A stretch of 16,454 nucleotides of DNA from Kiritimatiellia bacterium (GTDB lineage Bacteria > Verrucomicrobiota > Kiritimatiellia > RFP12 > UBA3636): positions 1-16,454 of the forward strand of contig JAFUXX010000225.1 of the NCBI GenBank assembly GCA_017476965.1, given 5' to 3'. Below, one piece after another: positions 1-7,757 of the stretch (the first letter of the stretch is position 1; each line of letters starts with the position of its first letter). The notes beneath the pieces were generated by a model that saw only the letters and a program-made list of their open reading frames with translations, searched no databases and had not been told where the DNA came from. The position numbers and the translations under genes are program-made.

Positions 1-2635
1 CGGAGAGAAGCGGGACGAATTCGTCGCCGGGGCCGAGCATGCGCGGCGTCTGGAAGCGGTCCGCGCCGCCGGTCTCCGCTTTCGGGAAAGCGGGGTCCAT
101 CCACCACGCGGTGGCGTCGATCCCGAGCGCTTCGCGGCACCGCCCGGGCGAAACTCCGGTGCGCGATTCGGCGTCGCCGCCGATCACCGAGACTCCGGGT
201 TCCGTTTCCGACGCTGCGAACCACAGCGGCATGCCGCCGCAATCGACGAGCACGCCGCCGCCGTCCACGAAGTCGAGCACCTCTTTGAAGGTGTCGGCTG
301 GAAAGGTTTCGTCGAAGGGGTAGATTACGGCGTCCACGTCGCCTGCGGCAAGGCGCTCGCGGAGGCGGGCGCCGAAGCACGCCTCGCAGGAGGAACCCGG
401 CGGCAGCGTGCGCTCGATGGCGGCGGCGGTTTCGACGGGCAGGCCGCCGTCCGGGCCGGGATGGGTCGCGGCATGCACGGTGCGCCACGACTTTTGCGCC
501 GGCCGCGCGGCGGCGAGGCCCTTCGCTACCCATTCGAGTCCCGGCAGGACGGCTTCGTGCGTGGCCCATCCGATTTCCGTGACGACGACCGGCTTTTCGG
601 CGTCGCCGCATTCCGCCATGAGGGCGCGGAGGGCGTCGAGCTTGGCATCGAGGTTCCCTTCGGGCCGGTACGGGAGGCTGTAGGGGTGGATGTTCACGAC
701 ATCGAAGAACGGCGCGCCGCCCAGCTCGCAGACTTTTCCGATGAATTTGAGATCGGTTCCGGCAGTGCCGCCGAAGAGGACGCGGACGCGCGGATCGGCG
801 GCCTTCGCGGCTTCGTATGCGGCGCGCAGCGTTTCGAGGTAGCGCTCCGGGCTTGGCTCGTGCTTCCAGAACGTGTGGTGGTTCTCCTCGTTCCAGATTT
901 CGATTTCCGGGAATCTCCCGCCGTAATGCGCGACGACGGCGCCGACGAATGCGCGCCATGCGTCGAGATGCTCCCAGACTGGATCGGCCCACTTCGGTAC
1001 GTCGTGGATGATCGGGAGCGCGACAAGGCCGCAGGCTTCGGCGTCGGCGACTACGGCGTCGTAGTGCGAAAAGTCGAAAGGCGCGCCGGGAGTCTTCTGG
1101 ACGCGCCTCCATTCGAAGTCGAAGCGCACGCGCGAAATGCCGGCCGATGCGATGCGGGCGCATTCTTCCGCGCGCTCGGCGGCGGAGGCGACGCGGTGCA
1201 GGTGGGCGCAGACGCCGCAGAGGCCGGAGGCGCCGCGGGGCGGCACCCCGGGGACAGGCCCGGGAATCATGGCGGCATCGTGCGCCGGGCCCTGGCTCGA
1301 CGCGGCGATGGCGTCGTCGAGCTCGAAGAGCGCGGCGGCGGACGACTCCATGCAGTTCAGCCAGTCGTAGAGCGGCTCGCCGAGGCCGTCGTGCGTCCAG
1401 AACGTCGGGATGCGGCCTTCGGGCGTCTGGACACGTGTGATGGTGTCGCCGAGCGCCCGCGCCTTCGCCAGAAGTTCCGGTTCGCCCGTGGCCCGCCACA
1501 GCGCCAGGTAGGCGCGGATCGTCTTCGCCGCCGAGGCGTCGATGGGGATGAAGCAGCTGTACTGCTCCAGCACCGACGGCGTGTCCCATTTCGGGTGGTT
1601 TGCGGGTTTTTCCCAGCAGACGAAGCGCTTCTCGCAGAAGCGCAGGATGCGGCGGCACTGCGCGATGCGGTCCGGATCTCCGGGGAAGCGGCGCAGTATC
1701 TCCAGCATCGCATCGATAGCGTTGTGTTTGGTGGGGTTGGCGTAGGGCGGGCGCGGCTGTACGTCCTCGAACTGCCCGTCCCAGTTCCAGTCTGCAAGCG
1801 GATGCGCTTCGAGCCAGGCGAAGCACCCGTCGGCGGCGTCGGCCCACCGGGAGTCGCCGGTGGCCTCGGCAAGGGCCGTGAAGAATGCGAGCGGCTTCGT
1901 CGGGACGAGCGTGTTTTCGCCGATGGGCTCTGCTGTCGCGAGCCGCATCTTGAGCGGCCAGCTGCCGTCGGGGCGGCGCGTTTCGAGGTAGGTTTCGCCG
2001 ATGCCGGTCGCGGCGTCGAGGAAACGGCGGTCGCCGGTCTCGCGGAAAAACGCGACGAACGCCGCCCCGACGTCAGCCGGGTAGAGCAGCATCACCTCGC
2101 CTCGGTACTTCACGGCGCCTTCCGGCTCGTTGCCGACCATGGAGGGGCGGTCACCGCCGCCGTCGGCGGGGTCGCGGCGCAGAGGAGTGCGGCCGTAGGT
2201 CGGCGGCCACCAGGCGAGCGGCGCGTCGGGCGGCTCCAGCTGCGCGAGGAGGTATTCGGCGGAGGCGGCGGCAAGGCGCATGGCCTCGCCGCGCCGGGCG
2301 GGTTCGCGCCGCGCCCATTCCAGCATCCAGCAGACGTGCGCGGCATGGGTCTTCGAAACGTAGGCGTTGTGCTGGTAGGTCTGTTCCGGTTCGCCCGATT
2401 CGACGAGCGTCCGCATTGCCGGAAGCGACGCCATGTAGCGGAACGCCATCAGAGCCGCCTCGCGGTACGGCCTCGCCGCCGGGGGATACGCGCCGGCGCG
2501 GAACTCCGCCGCCGTCTCGGGACGCGGCGGGCAGAGAGCGTCCACATCGGCTTCGGAAAGGGTCGCGGCCCCGCCCTGGCAAATGCGCGCCCCAAGCGCC
2601 GCGACCGACGCGCAAACTGCCACGTGCAGCCTCAT
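1..2635 (-). CDS. Secreted two-domain carbohydrate-active enzyme: alpha/alpha-toroid plus clan GH-A (GH39-like) TIM barrel; 3' end outside window
   Basis: The frame is open from ATG at 2635 to the window edge (878 codons), so the C-terminus is missing. The N-terminus is a short, weak export signal. Residues about 30-440 are helix-rich with features of an alpha/alpha-toroid (motif PDGSWPLKM, paired Trp and Tyr-rich helices); I cannot assign a family. Residues about 465-700 resemble a clan GH-A TIM barrel: the segment RVRFDFEWRRVQ, then IWNEENHH with candidate acid/base E583, and VVTEIGW with candidate nucleophile E687, closest in feel to GH39 or GH5. From about 750 comes an alpha/beta segment (VDAVIYPFDE, then GGGVLVDCGG) like ThuA/amidotransferase-type folds. 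It starts one base after the upstream LamG-like gene stops, so the two are very likely cotranscribed and translationally coupled. The likely role is extracellular or periplasmic glycan breakdown; substrate unknown. The reading frame and GH-A motifs are secure; the family names are tentative. Confidence 0.82.
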   Translation of the reverse strand, partial: MRLHVAVCASVAALGARICQGGAATLSEADVDALCPPRPETAAEFRAGAYPPAARPYREAALMAFRYMASLPAMRTLVESGEPEQTYQHNAYVSKTHAAHVCWMLEWARREPARRGEAMRLAAASAEYLLAQLEPPDAPLAWWPPTYGRTPLRRDPADGGGDRPSMVGNEPEGAVKYRGEVMLLYPADVGAAFVAFFRETGDRRFLDAATGIGETYLETRRPDGSWPLKMRLATAEPIGENTLVPTKPLAFFTALAEATGDSRWADAADGCFAWLEAHPLADWNWDGQFEDVQPRPPYANPTKHNAIDAMLEILRRFPGDPDRIAQCRRILRFCEKRFVCWEKPANHPKWDTPSVLEQYSCFIPIDASAAKTIRAYLALWRATGEPELLAKARALGDTITRVQTPEGRIPTFWTHDGLGEPLYDWLNCMESSAAALFELDDAIAASSQGPAHDAAMIPGPVPGVPPRGASGLCGVCAHLHRVASAAERAEECARIASAGISRVRFDFEWRRVQKTPGAPFDFSHYDAVVADAEACGLVALPIIHDVPKWADPVWEHLDAWRAFVGAVVAHYGGRFPEIEIWNEENHHTFWKHEPSPERYLETLRAAYEAAKAADPRVRVLFGGTAGTDLKFIGKVCELGGAPFFDVVNIHPYSLPYRPEGNLDAKLDALRALMAECGDAEKPVVVTEIGWATHEAVLPGLEWVAKGLAAARPAQKSWRTVHAATHPGPDGGLPVETAAAIERTLPPGSSCEACFGARLRERLAAGDVDAVIYPFDETFPADTFKEVLDFVDGGGVLVDCGGMPLWFAASETEPGVSVIGGDAESRTGVSPGRCREALGIDATAWWMDPAFPKAETGGADRFQTPRMLGPGDEFVPLLS

Positions 2636-2636
2636 T

Positions 2637-4514
2637 TCAGCGGACCACCATGACGAACGATTCCGGCGGAGGGACGAGATCCATGCCCCAGAAGTCGTAG
2701 GACTGCCAGACTCCGCCCGAATACCCGGGATCGGTGCGCGACGGAGCGGTCTGGACGAACTGCACGAAGTTCATGCCGTCGACGAGGGTGCCGGCCGGGA
2801 TCGGGACTTCGAAATACTCGCCGGGCTCGAAAGTGCCGGAGTGCGTTCCGGCGACGGCGCCGTTGACGAGCACGGCGTGGCTTTCCGCAAGGCCTGAGGT
2901 GTTGTCGCGGTTCGTCGCGCGGGTGCGGAAAATCCAGCCGTACCCATCGCCCATCCCCTGCGGCACGTAGACGCCGAACGTCCAGTTCGTCGTGTTGTTG
3001 CCGACGGAAATCGACGCGGGGAAGTGCGTGGGCGAGGTGTCGCCGGCGAAGGCCATCGCGGGCGCGTATTTCTGGTCGAGCATGCCGTTGCCGCCGCCGT
3101 CGTCCGCCGTGTTCTGCCACGAGCCGGAGAGGGAGATCGCGTCGATGAGGACCGTGCCGGCCGTCGTCGTGCGCGCGAGCTCGATCGTGGCGCAGCCGTC
3201 CTGGCCGCGAGTCCAGAACCTGTCCTTGATCGTGAAATTGCGCTGCCGCGCGAGGTCGAACGATCCGGCGGGGACGCCGTTCACGGACACCGCCACCGGA
3301 ACGGACGCGCCCGTGCCGGAAAGGATGGGAGTCACGGACAGGATCATCGGCTTTCCGGCCTCGTAGCCCCCAAGCGGAACGCGGAGAGCAAGCGACGGGC
3401 GGGCTGCGTCGAGAGTCCCGCGCATGAGATGCCAGGGCATCGCCCGCGGTTCGAAGACTTCGGCGGCCGCGACGGCGGCGTTGGAGCCGTCGTTGAACTC
3501 CTCGGCGGAGCCGTTCGCCGCGCCGACGACGAACTTCGCGCCGCGCTGCCCGGCCATCACGGCGATCTTTTCGGCGTCGGAAAGCGCACGCTTCCAGATC
3601 ATGACGTCCGCGACGAGGCCGCGGAACGATCGCGGGTTGGCGCCCGCGGTGTAGACGGCGTTGCCGTTCCAGTAGGCATTGTGGTAGTAGCACCCGATGG
3701 TGAGGGAGCGGCCTTCGGGAATGCTCATCGCCGTGCCGTTGGCGAGCGTGGATTTTTCGAGGACGGGAGGATTGTAGTCGGCGCCGTTGGCGGACGGCTT
3801 GCAGAGCGTGAAGGTCGTGACGGCCTTGACGGCTCCGTCCACGTTCCGGTTCTCCGTCTCGGCGAAGATGTCGCACCATTGGCCCCGCGTCACGTAAAGC
3901 CCGCTGTTGACCTGCGAGTTGTCGGTCATCATCGCGATTTCGCCGCCGCCGGTGAGGCACAGGCTCTGGCCGGCTGTGCCTCCCGCGTTGAAGCCGTTGC
4001 AGACGAGCATGTTGGGGCCGCTCGTGTTGCCGTCCCAGCGGCAGCGCACGTAGATCGTCCTCACGCCGTCGTTTCCGTGGACGGCGCCGCCCTGGAACGT
4101 CAGGCCTTGCTGCGCCCAGTAGGTCGTGCCGCCCTCGACCTTGCTGCTTTGCGGGAAGTCGAGGACCGTTTTCTCGTCCGTGTAGTACGGATTGTACGGG
4201 TTCTGCACGGCCGCGGTTTCCTGCTGCGGCAGGATTCCCCACTGCGCCTGGTCGTATCCGGGCTGCGCGTTGATCAGGAACCCGGCGCTGCCGTAGACGC
4301 CCTGCATCGGCTGCGCGGCCGAAAAGTCGTACGCGTTGCCGACTTCGCCCGGATCGATGAAAGCGTTGCCGTTCAGGTCGCCGCGGAGATCGAGTTTGAA
4401 AGCGGCGTCGTCGAAGACGTCGAGCGCCGGTGCCGATTCTGCGGCAAACGCTGCGGCAAAAGCGGCCGAGACCACCTTGAACCGCATCCGAAACGATGAG
4501 TTTGTCCTGTCCAT
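2637..4514 (-). CDS. Secreted LamG-like (concanavalin A-fold) protein with N-terminal EF-hand-like loop
   Basis: 625 residues. I chose ATG 4514 over the upstream in-frame ATG at 4562 because AAAGGGA lies 7 bases before it and a clean signal peptide follows (hydrophobic AAFAAAFA core, probable cleavage after SAPA at about residue 30). Just after cleavage is a 12-residue loop DLNGNAFIDPGE (46-57) with canonical EF-hand spacing (D1, N3, N5, I8, D9, E12). Residues about 60-330 look like a LamG/concanavalin A-like sandwich, ending in the typical strand RGLVADVMIWKRALSDAEKI. Residues about 365-625 form one or two more beta-sandwiches (possible carbohydrate-binding modules). No catalytic residues are recognised. 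It lies directly upstream of, and is coupled to, a glycoside hydrolase gene and downstream of an XylR-type regulator. It probably binds polysaccharide outside the cell. The fold call is good; the ligand is unknown. Confidence 0.82.
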   Translation of the reverse strand: MDRTNSSFRMRFKVVSAAFAAAFAAESAPALDVFDDAAFKLDLRGDLNGNAFIDPGEVGNAYDFSAAQPMQGVYGSAGFLINAQPGYDQAQWGILPQQETAAVQNPYNPYYTDEKTVLDFPQSSKVEGGTTYWAQQGLTFQGGAVHGNDGVRTIYVRCRWDGNTSGPNMLVCNGFNAGGTAGQSLCLTGGGEIAMMTDNSQVNSGLYVTRGQWCDIFAETENRNVDGAVKAVTTFTLCKPSANGADYNPPVLEKSTLANGTAMSIPEGRSLTIGCYYHNAYWNGNAVYTAGANPRSFRGLVADVMIWKRALSDAEKIAVMAGQRGAKFVVGAANGSAEEFNDGSNAAVAAAEVFEPRAMPWHLMRGTLDAARPSLALRVPLGGYEAGKPMILSVTPILSGTGASVPVAVSVNGVPAGSFDLARQRNFTIKDRFWTRGQDGCATIELARTTTAGTVLIDAISLSGSWQNTADDGGGNGMLDQKYAPAMAFAGDTSPTHFPASISVGNNTTNWTFGVYVPQGMGDGYGWIFRTRATNRDNTSGLAESHAVLVNGAVAGTHSGTFEPGEYFEVPIPAGTLVDGMNFVQFVQTAPSRTDPGYSGGVWQSYDFWGMDLVPPPESFVMVVR

Positions 4515-4521
4515 GGTTTGT

Positions 4522-4528
4522 TCCCTTT
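4522..4528 (-). promoter_or_regulatory. Ribosome binding site that fixes the start of the LamG-like gene
   Basis: Minus-strand AAAGGGA lies 7 bases before ATG 4514. It decides between 4514 and the upstream in-frame ATG at 4562, which would overlap the leader hairpin and give a polar extension ahead of the signal peptide. Confidence 0.75.
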
Positions 4529-4538
4529 CGGCAGTGGC

Positions 4539-4558
4539 GGCGCGCGGATTCGCGCGCC
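4539..4558 (-). promoter_or_regulatory. GC-rich hairpin in the 5' leader of the LamG-like gene at 4514
   Basis: A perfect 8-bp inverted repeat (on the minus strand GGCGCGCG, loop AATC, CGCGCGCC) lies downstream of the predicted transcription start. It ends 10 bases before the Shine-Dalgarno. There is no U-tract, so it is not a typical terminator. It may stabilise the mRNA or affect translation. The right-hand operon has a hairpin at the same distance from its Shine-Dalgarno. Confidence 0.6.
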
Positions 4559-4577
4559 ACACCTCGCCGGTGATTTG

Positions 4578-4606
4578 ATTATAGTTTATCGCAGGACTGC
4601 AGTGTA
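4578..4606 (-). promoter_or_regulatory. Promoter for the LamG-like / toroid-GH operon
   Basis: On the minus strand a consensus TATAAT (4583-4578) sits in an AT-rich patch of otherwise GC-rich DNA. The hexamer 17 bases upstream (4606-4601, TACACT) is a poor -35, as expected for an activator-dependent promoter. The predicted start near 4571 would give a leader of about 57 nt. The weak -35 is overlapped by one copy of a direct repeat. Confidence 0.6.
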
Positions 4607-4639
4607 TACGGATTTCACTCCGAAATATATACAGATTTC
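4605..4639. promoter_or_regulatory. Direct-repeat operator candidate for an XylR/AraC-type regulator
   Basis: Two 12-base copies differing at one position: TATACGGATTTC (4605-4616) and TATACAGATTTC (4628-4639), 23 bases start to start (minus strand GAAATC(C/T)GTATA). The copy nearer the gene overlaps the weak -35. Direct half-sites about two helical turns apart next to the -35 are known for AraC-family activators. They lie 11 bases past the stop of the XylR-type gene, so that protein is the obvious candidate binder (inference). Confidence 0.55.
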
Positions 4640-4649
4640 GCTGCGACGT

Positions 4650-5885
4650 TTACTGCGGGCCGGCGCGCTTCGCGGAGGCGGAGAGCGCCTGTCTCGTCCA
4701 CGCTCCGACGGGCTGGCCGACGACGCGGCGGAACACGCGGCGGAAGTCTAGCGTGGAAGCGTAGCCGCACTCCGACGCCACGATGTCGGTCTGCATCCCG
4801 GCGCGGAGCTTTTCCTTCGCGCGCGCGATGCGCACCGCGTGCATTTCCTGCAACGCGGAGCGTCCGGCGACAGCCTTGAAAAGCCTGTCTCCGGCGCTTC
4901 GGGAAAGACCGGTTTCGCGTACGGCGAGAAACGGCCTGAAGCCCGACTCGCAGGCGTGGAGCCGGATGAATTCCTGGGCGCGGGCGACGCGCCGGTCGCG
5001 CAGCGCGGAAAACCTGGTCGAGGCCCTGTGCACGATCGATTCGGCGGGCACGGCTCGCGGCGCGATCTTGAGCCGCGGACGCTCCATGAAATCGGCGAGA
5101 AGCTCCACGGCGGCGCGGCCTTCGCCTTCGAGATCGCGCCGCACGCTGGAAAGCGTCGGGTGCGTGAAGTCGCAAATGTGGGCGATGTCGTCCACGGAAA
5201 CGACGGCGATCCCGCCCGGTACGTCCATCCCCGCTCCGTCCGCGGCGTTCAGCACCATTTCGCCCATCGTGTCGTTGGCGGCGAATATCCCGCAAGGTTT
5301 CGGAAGCGACGCTAGGAACGGGGCGATCAGCGCCGACGGATTCGATTCGCGCGAAGCGCGGAGAGCGGAAGGGAAGGCGTGGAAACGTTTCCCGGCGACC
5401 GTCACGAGTTTAGCGAACGCCGAGCCCCGGGCCCGGCTCCATGCCGGCTCCGGCAGAAACGGCACGTATGCGTAGTCCTCGAAGCCGGACCTCAGGAGCT
5501 CCTGCAGCGCCAGGCGCGCAAACGATTCGGGATCGCCGTACGCGTACGGCGCGCCATTGCTCGCGACTGGTTCGCCGAGGTGCACGACCGCAGGTCCGGG
5601 GCGCATCTGCGCGGCAGCCGAGGCGCGGCGGAGCTCGTCCGCGTGAAGCGCGTCGAGGATGTCGATCACGCCGTCCGGCTTGAGAAGCGCGAAAATGTCG
5701 TCGAGCGAACCTCCGCCCGGAGAACGCTCGAAGACGAGCGCGCCCGAGGCGTCGCGTGTGCAGACCACGGGATGCAGCCGCCAGTGCCGCGACGCCGCGG
5801 CGCGGAGCGCGCCGGCCATGATCCGCGGCAGGATCTCGCCCACGAGCGGACTTGCCATCAGCACGGTTTTGCCGCCGCCGTCCAT
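4650..5885 (-). CDS. XylR-type transcriptional regulator (LacI-like sensor domain plus AraC-type DNA-binding domain), regulator 1
   Basis: 411 residues. The N-terminal two-thirds resemble the periplasmic-binding/LacI sensor fold used by XylR-like regulators: KPCGIFAANDTMGEMV, then GIAVVSVDDIAHICDFTHP followed by LSSVRRD. The last ~110 residues are an AraC/XylS double helix-turn-helix, with the conserved second unit IVASECGYASTLDFRRVFRR and ending VVGQPVGAWTR. Such proteins bind a sugar in the sensor domain and usually activate nearby catabolic genes. ATG 5885 is 5 bases after the stop of the preceding small gene and has no clear Shine-Dalgarno, suggesting translational coupling. It ends just before a direct-repeat operator candidate and the promoter of the LamG-like/GH operon, its likely target. 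The ligand cannot be told from sequence; xylose is not implied by the family name. The sensor region is rather divergent from regulator 2. Confidence 0.9.
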   Translation of the reverse strand: MDGGGKTVLMASPLVGEILPRIMAGALRAAASRHWRLHPVVCTRDASGALVFERSPGGGSLDDIFALLKPDGVIDILDALHADELRRASAAAQMRPGPAVVHLGEPVASNGAPYAYGDPESFARLALQELLRSGFEDYAYVPFLPEPAWSRARGSAFAKLVTVAGKRFHAFPSALRASRESNPSALIAPFLASLPKPCGIFAANDTMGEMVLNAADGAGMDVPGGIAVVSVDDIAHICDFTHPTLSSVRRDLEGEGRAAVELLADFMERPRLKIAPRAVPAESIVHRASTRFSALRDRRVARAQEFIRLHACESGFRPFLAVRETGLSRSAGDRLFKAVAGRSALQEMHAVRIARAKEKLRAGMQTDIVASECGYASTLDFRRVFRRVVGQPVGAWTRQALSASAKRAGPQ

Positions 5886-5890
5886 CGCTT

Positions 5891-6403
5891 TCAGAGCGGG
5901 TAGTAGCCGCCGGTCTTTTTGCTGCCGCGGTGCACGATCCTGCCGGCCGCGACCAGAGCGGCGATGCCGCGCTTCACCGTTTCGACGCTGCGCCCGACCT
6001 TCAGCGCCAGCCTCTCGCGGTTGATGCCGGGAGAAGCTTTTACGACACCCAAAACGGCTTCTTCGAGATTTCCGGTTGTCGGGTCGTTTATCGGGTCTTC
6101 CGGCTCAAAAAGAGAGGACATCACGACGGCGGAATCTACGTGGACTCCTTCGATGGCGCTCGTCGTGACGGCTTCGTCCGTGAGCGTCTGCGCGACGTCC
6201 TCCGGTTCCGGCGGCGTTGCAAGCGATGCTTTGACGTCGCGGAAAGCCCTTGCGAAAACGCCGAGTTCGTCGCGGAGCGCGGCGCGGTCGAAGGCGAACT
6301 TCGGCCAACCGTCCTGCTGCCAGTTGAAAGCCCGGGCGCTTCCGACCCGGCCAAACTTCTTGGGAGGCGATTCGCCGCCCTTCTTCCGTTCCGCGTTTTC
6401 CAT
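5891..6403 (-). CDS. Small Fic-derived protein: DUF4172-like N-terminus plus C-terminal winged helix, without a Fic catalytic domain
   Basis: 170 residues. Residues 27-98 match the N-terminal domain (DUF4172) usually found in front of Fic AMP-transferase domains: FNWQQDGWPKFAFDRAAL, then TTSAIEGVHVD and VMSSLF. T81-E85-G86 fits the Fic inhibitory-helix motif (S/T)xxxE(G/N). Residues about 115-170 fit the winged helix that ends many Fic proteins (INRERLALKVGRSVETVKRG, then HRGSKKTGGYYPL). The Fic core of roughly 200 residues, with its HPFxxGNGR motif, is absent, and the two ends are joined in frame by a short acidic linker. ATG 6403 has no Shine-Dalgarno; a TAAAAT box sits 7 bases upstream. 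The frame stays open further upstream, but that part lies antisense-like within regulator 2 DNA. Its stop is 5 bases before regulator 1, so they form an operon. It may be a DNA-binding regulator or a relic of a Fic protein. Domain assignment is from memory of the family. Confidence 0.75.
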   Translation of the reverse strand: MENAERKKGGESPPKKFGRVGSARAFNWQQDGWPKFAFDRAALRDELGVFARAFRDVKASLATPPEPEDVAQTLTDEAVTTSAIEGVHVDSAVVMSSLFEPEDPINDPTTGNLEEAVLGVVKASPGINRERLALKVGRSVETVKRGIAALVAAGRIVHRGSKKTGGYYPL

Positions 6404-6410
6404 GCCGGAA

Positions 6411-6439
6411 ATTTTACCGAATGCCCGGCCTGAACGCAA
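6411..6439 (-). promoter_or_regulatory. Promoter giving a probably leaderless mRNA for the Fic-derived gene and regulator 1
   Basis: Minus-strand TTGCGT (6439-6434), a 17-base spacer, and TAAAAT (6416-6411). The -10 ends 7 bases before ATG 6403, so transcription should begin at or next to the start codon. No Shine-Dalgarno is visible. The rest of the 146-base gap (6404-6549) is GC-rich and shows no clear terminator for the upstream gene. Confidence 0.45.
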
Positions 6440-6549
6440 ATCCGAAGGCTTTCCCGTCAACGGAATGCCTTCGTCGACCGAAATCGTGCCACCGTGACAT
6501 TGGCCCCGCGAAACCCCGCGCCCCGGCCGAATGTCCCGCGCGTGCGCGG

Positions 6550-7749
6550 CTATTCTTCCGGCGCGCGGCGGTGGCGGCGGCGCCAGTCGCTCATGGTCGA
6601 GCCGGTCGCCTTCCTGAAGAGCGTCGAGAGGTGCTTTTCGCCGGAAAAGCCGGCCTGCCCGATGATTTCGCCGATGGTCGCGTTGCCGGTTTCGAGCAGC
6701 GTCTTGACTCGCTCGATCCGCGCGAGGACGATTTCGTCGCGGACGCTCCGCCCGAGCAGTTCGCGGAACTTGCGTTCGAGGTAGCGCCGCGAGCAGCGGG
6801 CGCGCCCGGCGGTCTCCGCCACGGTGACGCCCCGCGCGGCGGACTGTTCGCGTATGAACGTTATCGCGCGCGCCACGGCCGGGTCGCGCATGGCGTCGTA
6901 GCCGGTCGATCCTCGCGTCACCACCGAGACGGGCGGCAGCGCGACCGCCTTCTTCGCCGGCTCGCGCCCGTGCATGAGGTCGTCGAGCATTCCGGCCGCG
7001 ATCGAGCCGCGCAGGTAGCCTCCCGTGTGGATGCTCGAAAGCGCCGGCATCGTGGACTCGCAGAGTATCGTGTCGTTGTCCACGCCCAGCACGGCGATTT
7101 CCTCCGGCACCTTGATCCCCGCCGAGAGGCACGCTTCGAGCACGAGCCGCGCCCTGCCGTCCATCGGCGCGAATACGGCGGTCGGCTTCGGGAGCCGCTG
7201 CAGGAATTTGACGAGCCCGCGGTGCTCGACGGCCCAGCTGCGCTTCTCGCGCGCCGTGTACGAGTCGCGGACCGCGCACCCGAACCCTGCGGCTGCGAGG
7301 GTCTCCTCGAAGCCGCGCCGGCGCTCGGCGTTCCAGTAGTGGTTTTCCGGCTCGCCGACGAAGGCGAACGACTTGTACCCGCGTTCGAGGAAGTACCTGG
7401 CGGCGGTCCGCCCGATTTCCGGGGAATCCCGCCCGACCCATGGGACGCCGCGGATCGGGAACCCCGGCGCGAGCATTTCGGGCGACGGCTCCATGAAGAC
7501 CACGGGCTTGCGGAACGCCGCGACTTCGCGCGCGAGTTCGCGCGAGAGGCCCGTCACGATCAGCCCGTCCACGCCGCCTTCCTTCGCGATTTCCAGCATC
7601 TGCTCGCCCTGCCGCCCTTCGACGGAAAGGCAGAACCACGGGCCGTGCTTCGCGGCGTAGTCGAGCATGCCGCGTATCGACGAGCGTTCGCCCTTGAACG
7701 CGGCCGACACGAGGATTGCGACTTTGGGTATTCTGCCAGTGCCGTCCAT
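6550..7749 (-). CDS. XylR-type transcriptional regulator (LacI-like sensor domain plus AraC-type DNA-binding domain), regulator 2
   Basis: 399 residues, typical full length for the group. The sensor domain begins at once (RIPKVAILVSAAFKGERSSI) and shows family landmarks: YFLERGYKSFAFVGEPENHY with WNAERRRGFEETL, then AVFAPMDGRARLVLEACLSA and EEIAVLGVDNDTILCESTMP. The C-terminal ~105 residues are an AraC/XylS domain, with RRYLERKFRELLGRSV in the first helix-turn-helix and IGEIIGQAGFSGEKHLSTLF in the second. It is transcribed divergently from the lectin-GH5 operon at 7959, sharing a 209-base intergenic region, so that operon is the likely target. A strong promoter places the transcription start within 1-2 bases of ATG 7749, and no Shine-Dalgarno is present. 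The sugar it senses is unknown. The domain call is firm. Confidence 0.93.
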   Translation of the reverse strand: MDGTGRIPKVAILVSAAFKGERSSIRGMLDYAAKHGPWFCLSVEGRQGEQMLEIAKEGGVDGLIVTGLSRELAREVAAFRKPVVFMEPSPEMLAPGFPIRGVPWVGRDSPEIGRTAARYFLERGYKSFAFVGEPENHYWNAERRRGFEETLAAAGFGCAVRDSYTAREKRSWAVEHRGLVKFLQRLPKPTAVFAPMDGRARLVLEACLSAGIKVPEEIAVLGVDNDTILCESTMPALSSIHTGGYLRGSIAAGMLDDLMHGREPAKKAVALPPVSVVTRGSTGYDAMRDPAVARAITFIREQSAARGVTVAETAGRARCSRRYLERKFRELLGRSVRDEIVLARIERVKTLLETGNATIGEIIGQAGFSGEKHLSTLFRKATGSTMSDWRRRHRRAPEE

Positions 7750-7757
7750 TTGCGCCG

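Noticed and set aside
461..2653. 730-codon plus-strand open frame
   Set aside because: It is the complement of the minus-strand enzyme gene. The protein is Arg/Gly/Ala-rich without family motifs, while the minus-strand frame shows clear GH-A motifs; such shadows are expected from strong GC3 bias.
2632..4560. 642-codon minus-strand frame offset from the LamG-like gene, and a 491-codon plus-strand frame at 3024-4499
   Set aside because: Arg-rich shadow translations. Only the 4514-2637 frame has a signal peptide, Shine-Dalgarno and LamG-type motifs.
6404..6549. Rho-independent terminator after regulator 2
   Set aside because: The repeated CCCCGCG motifs here are direct, not inverted, and there is no U-tract on the minus strand.
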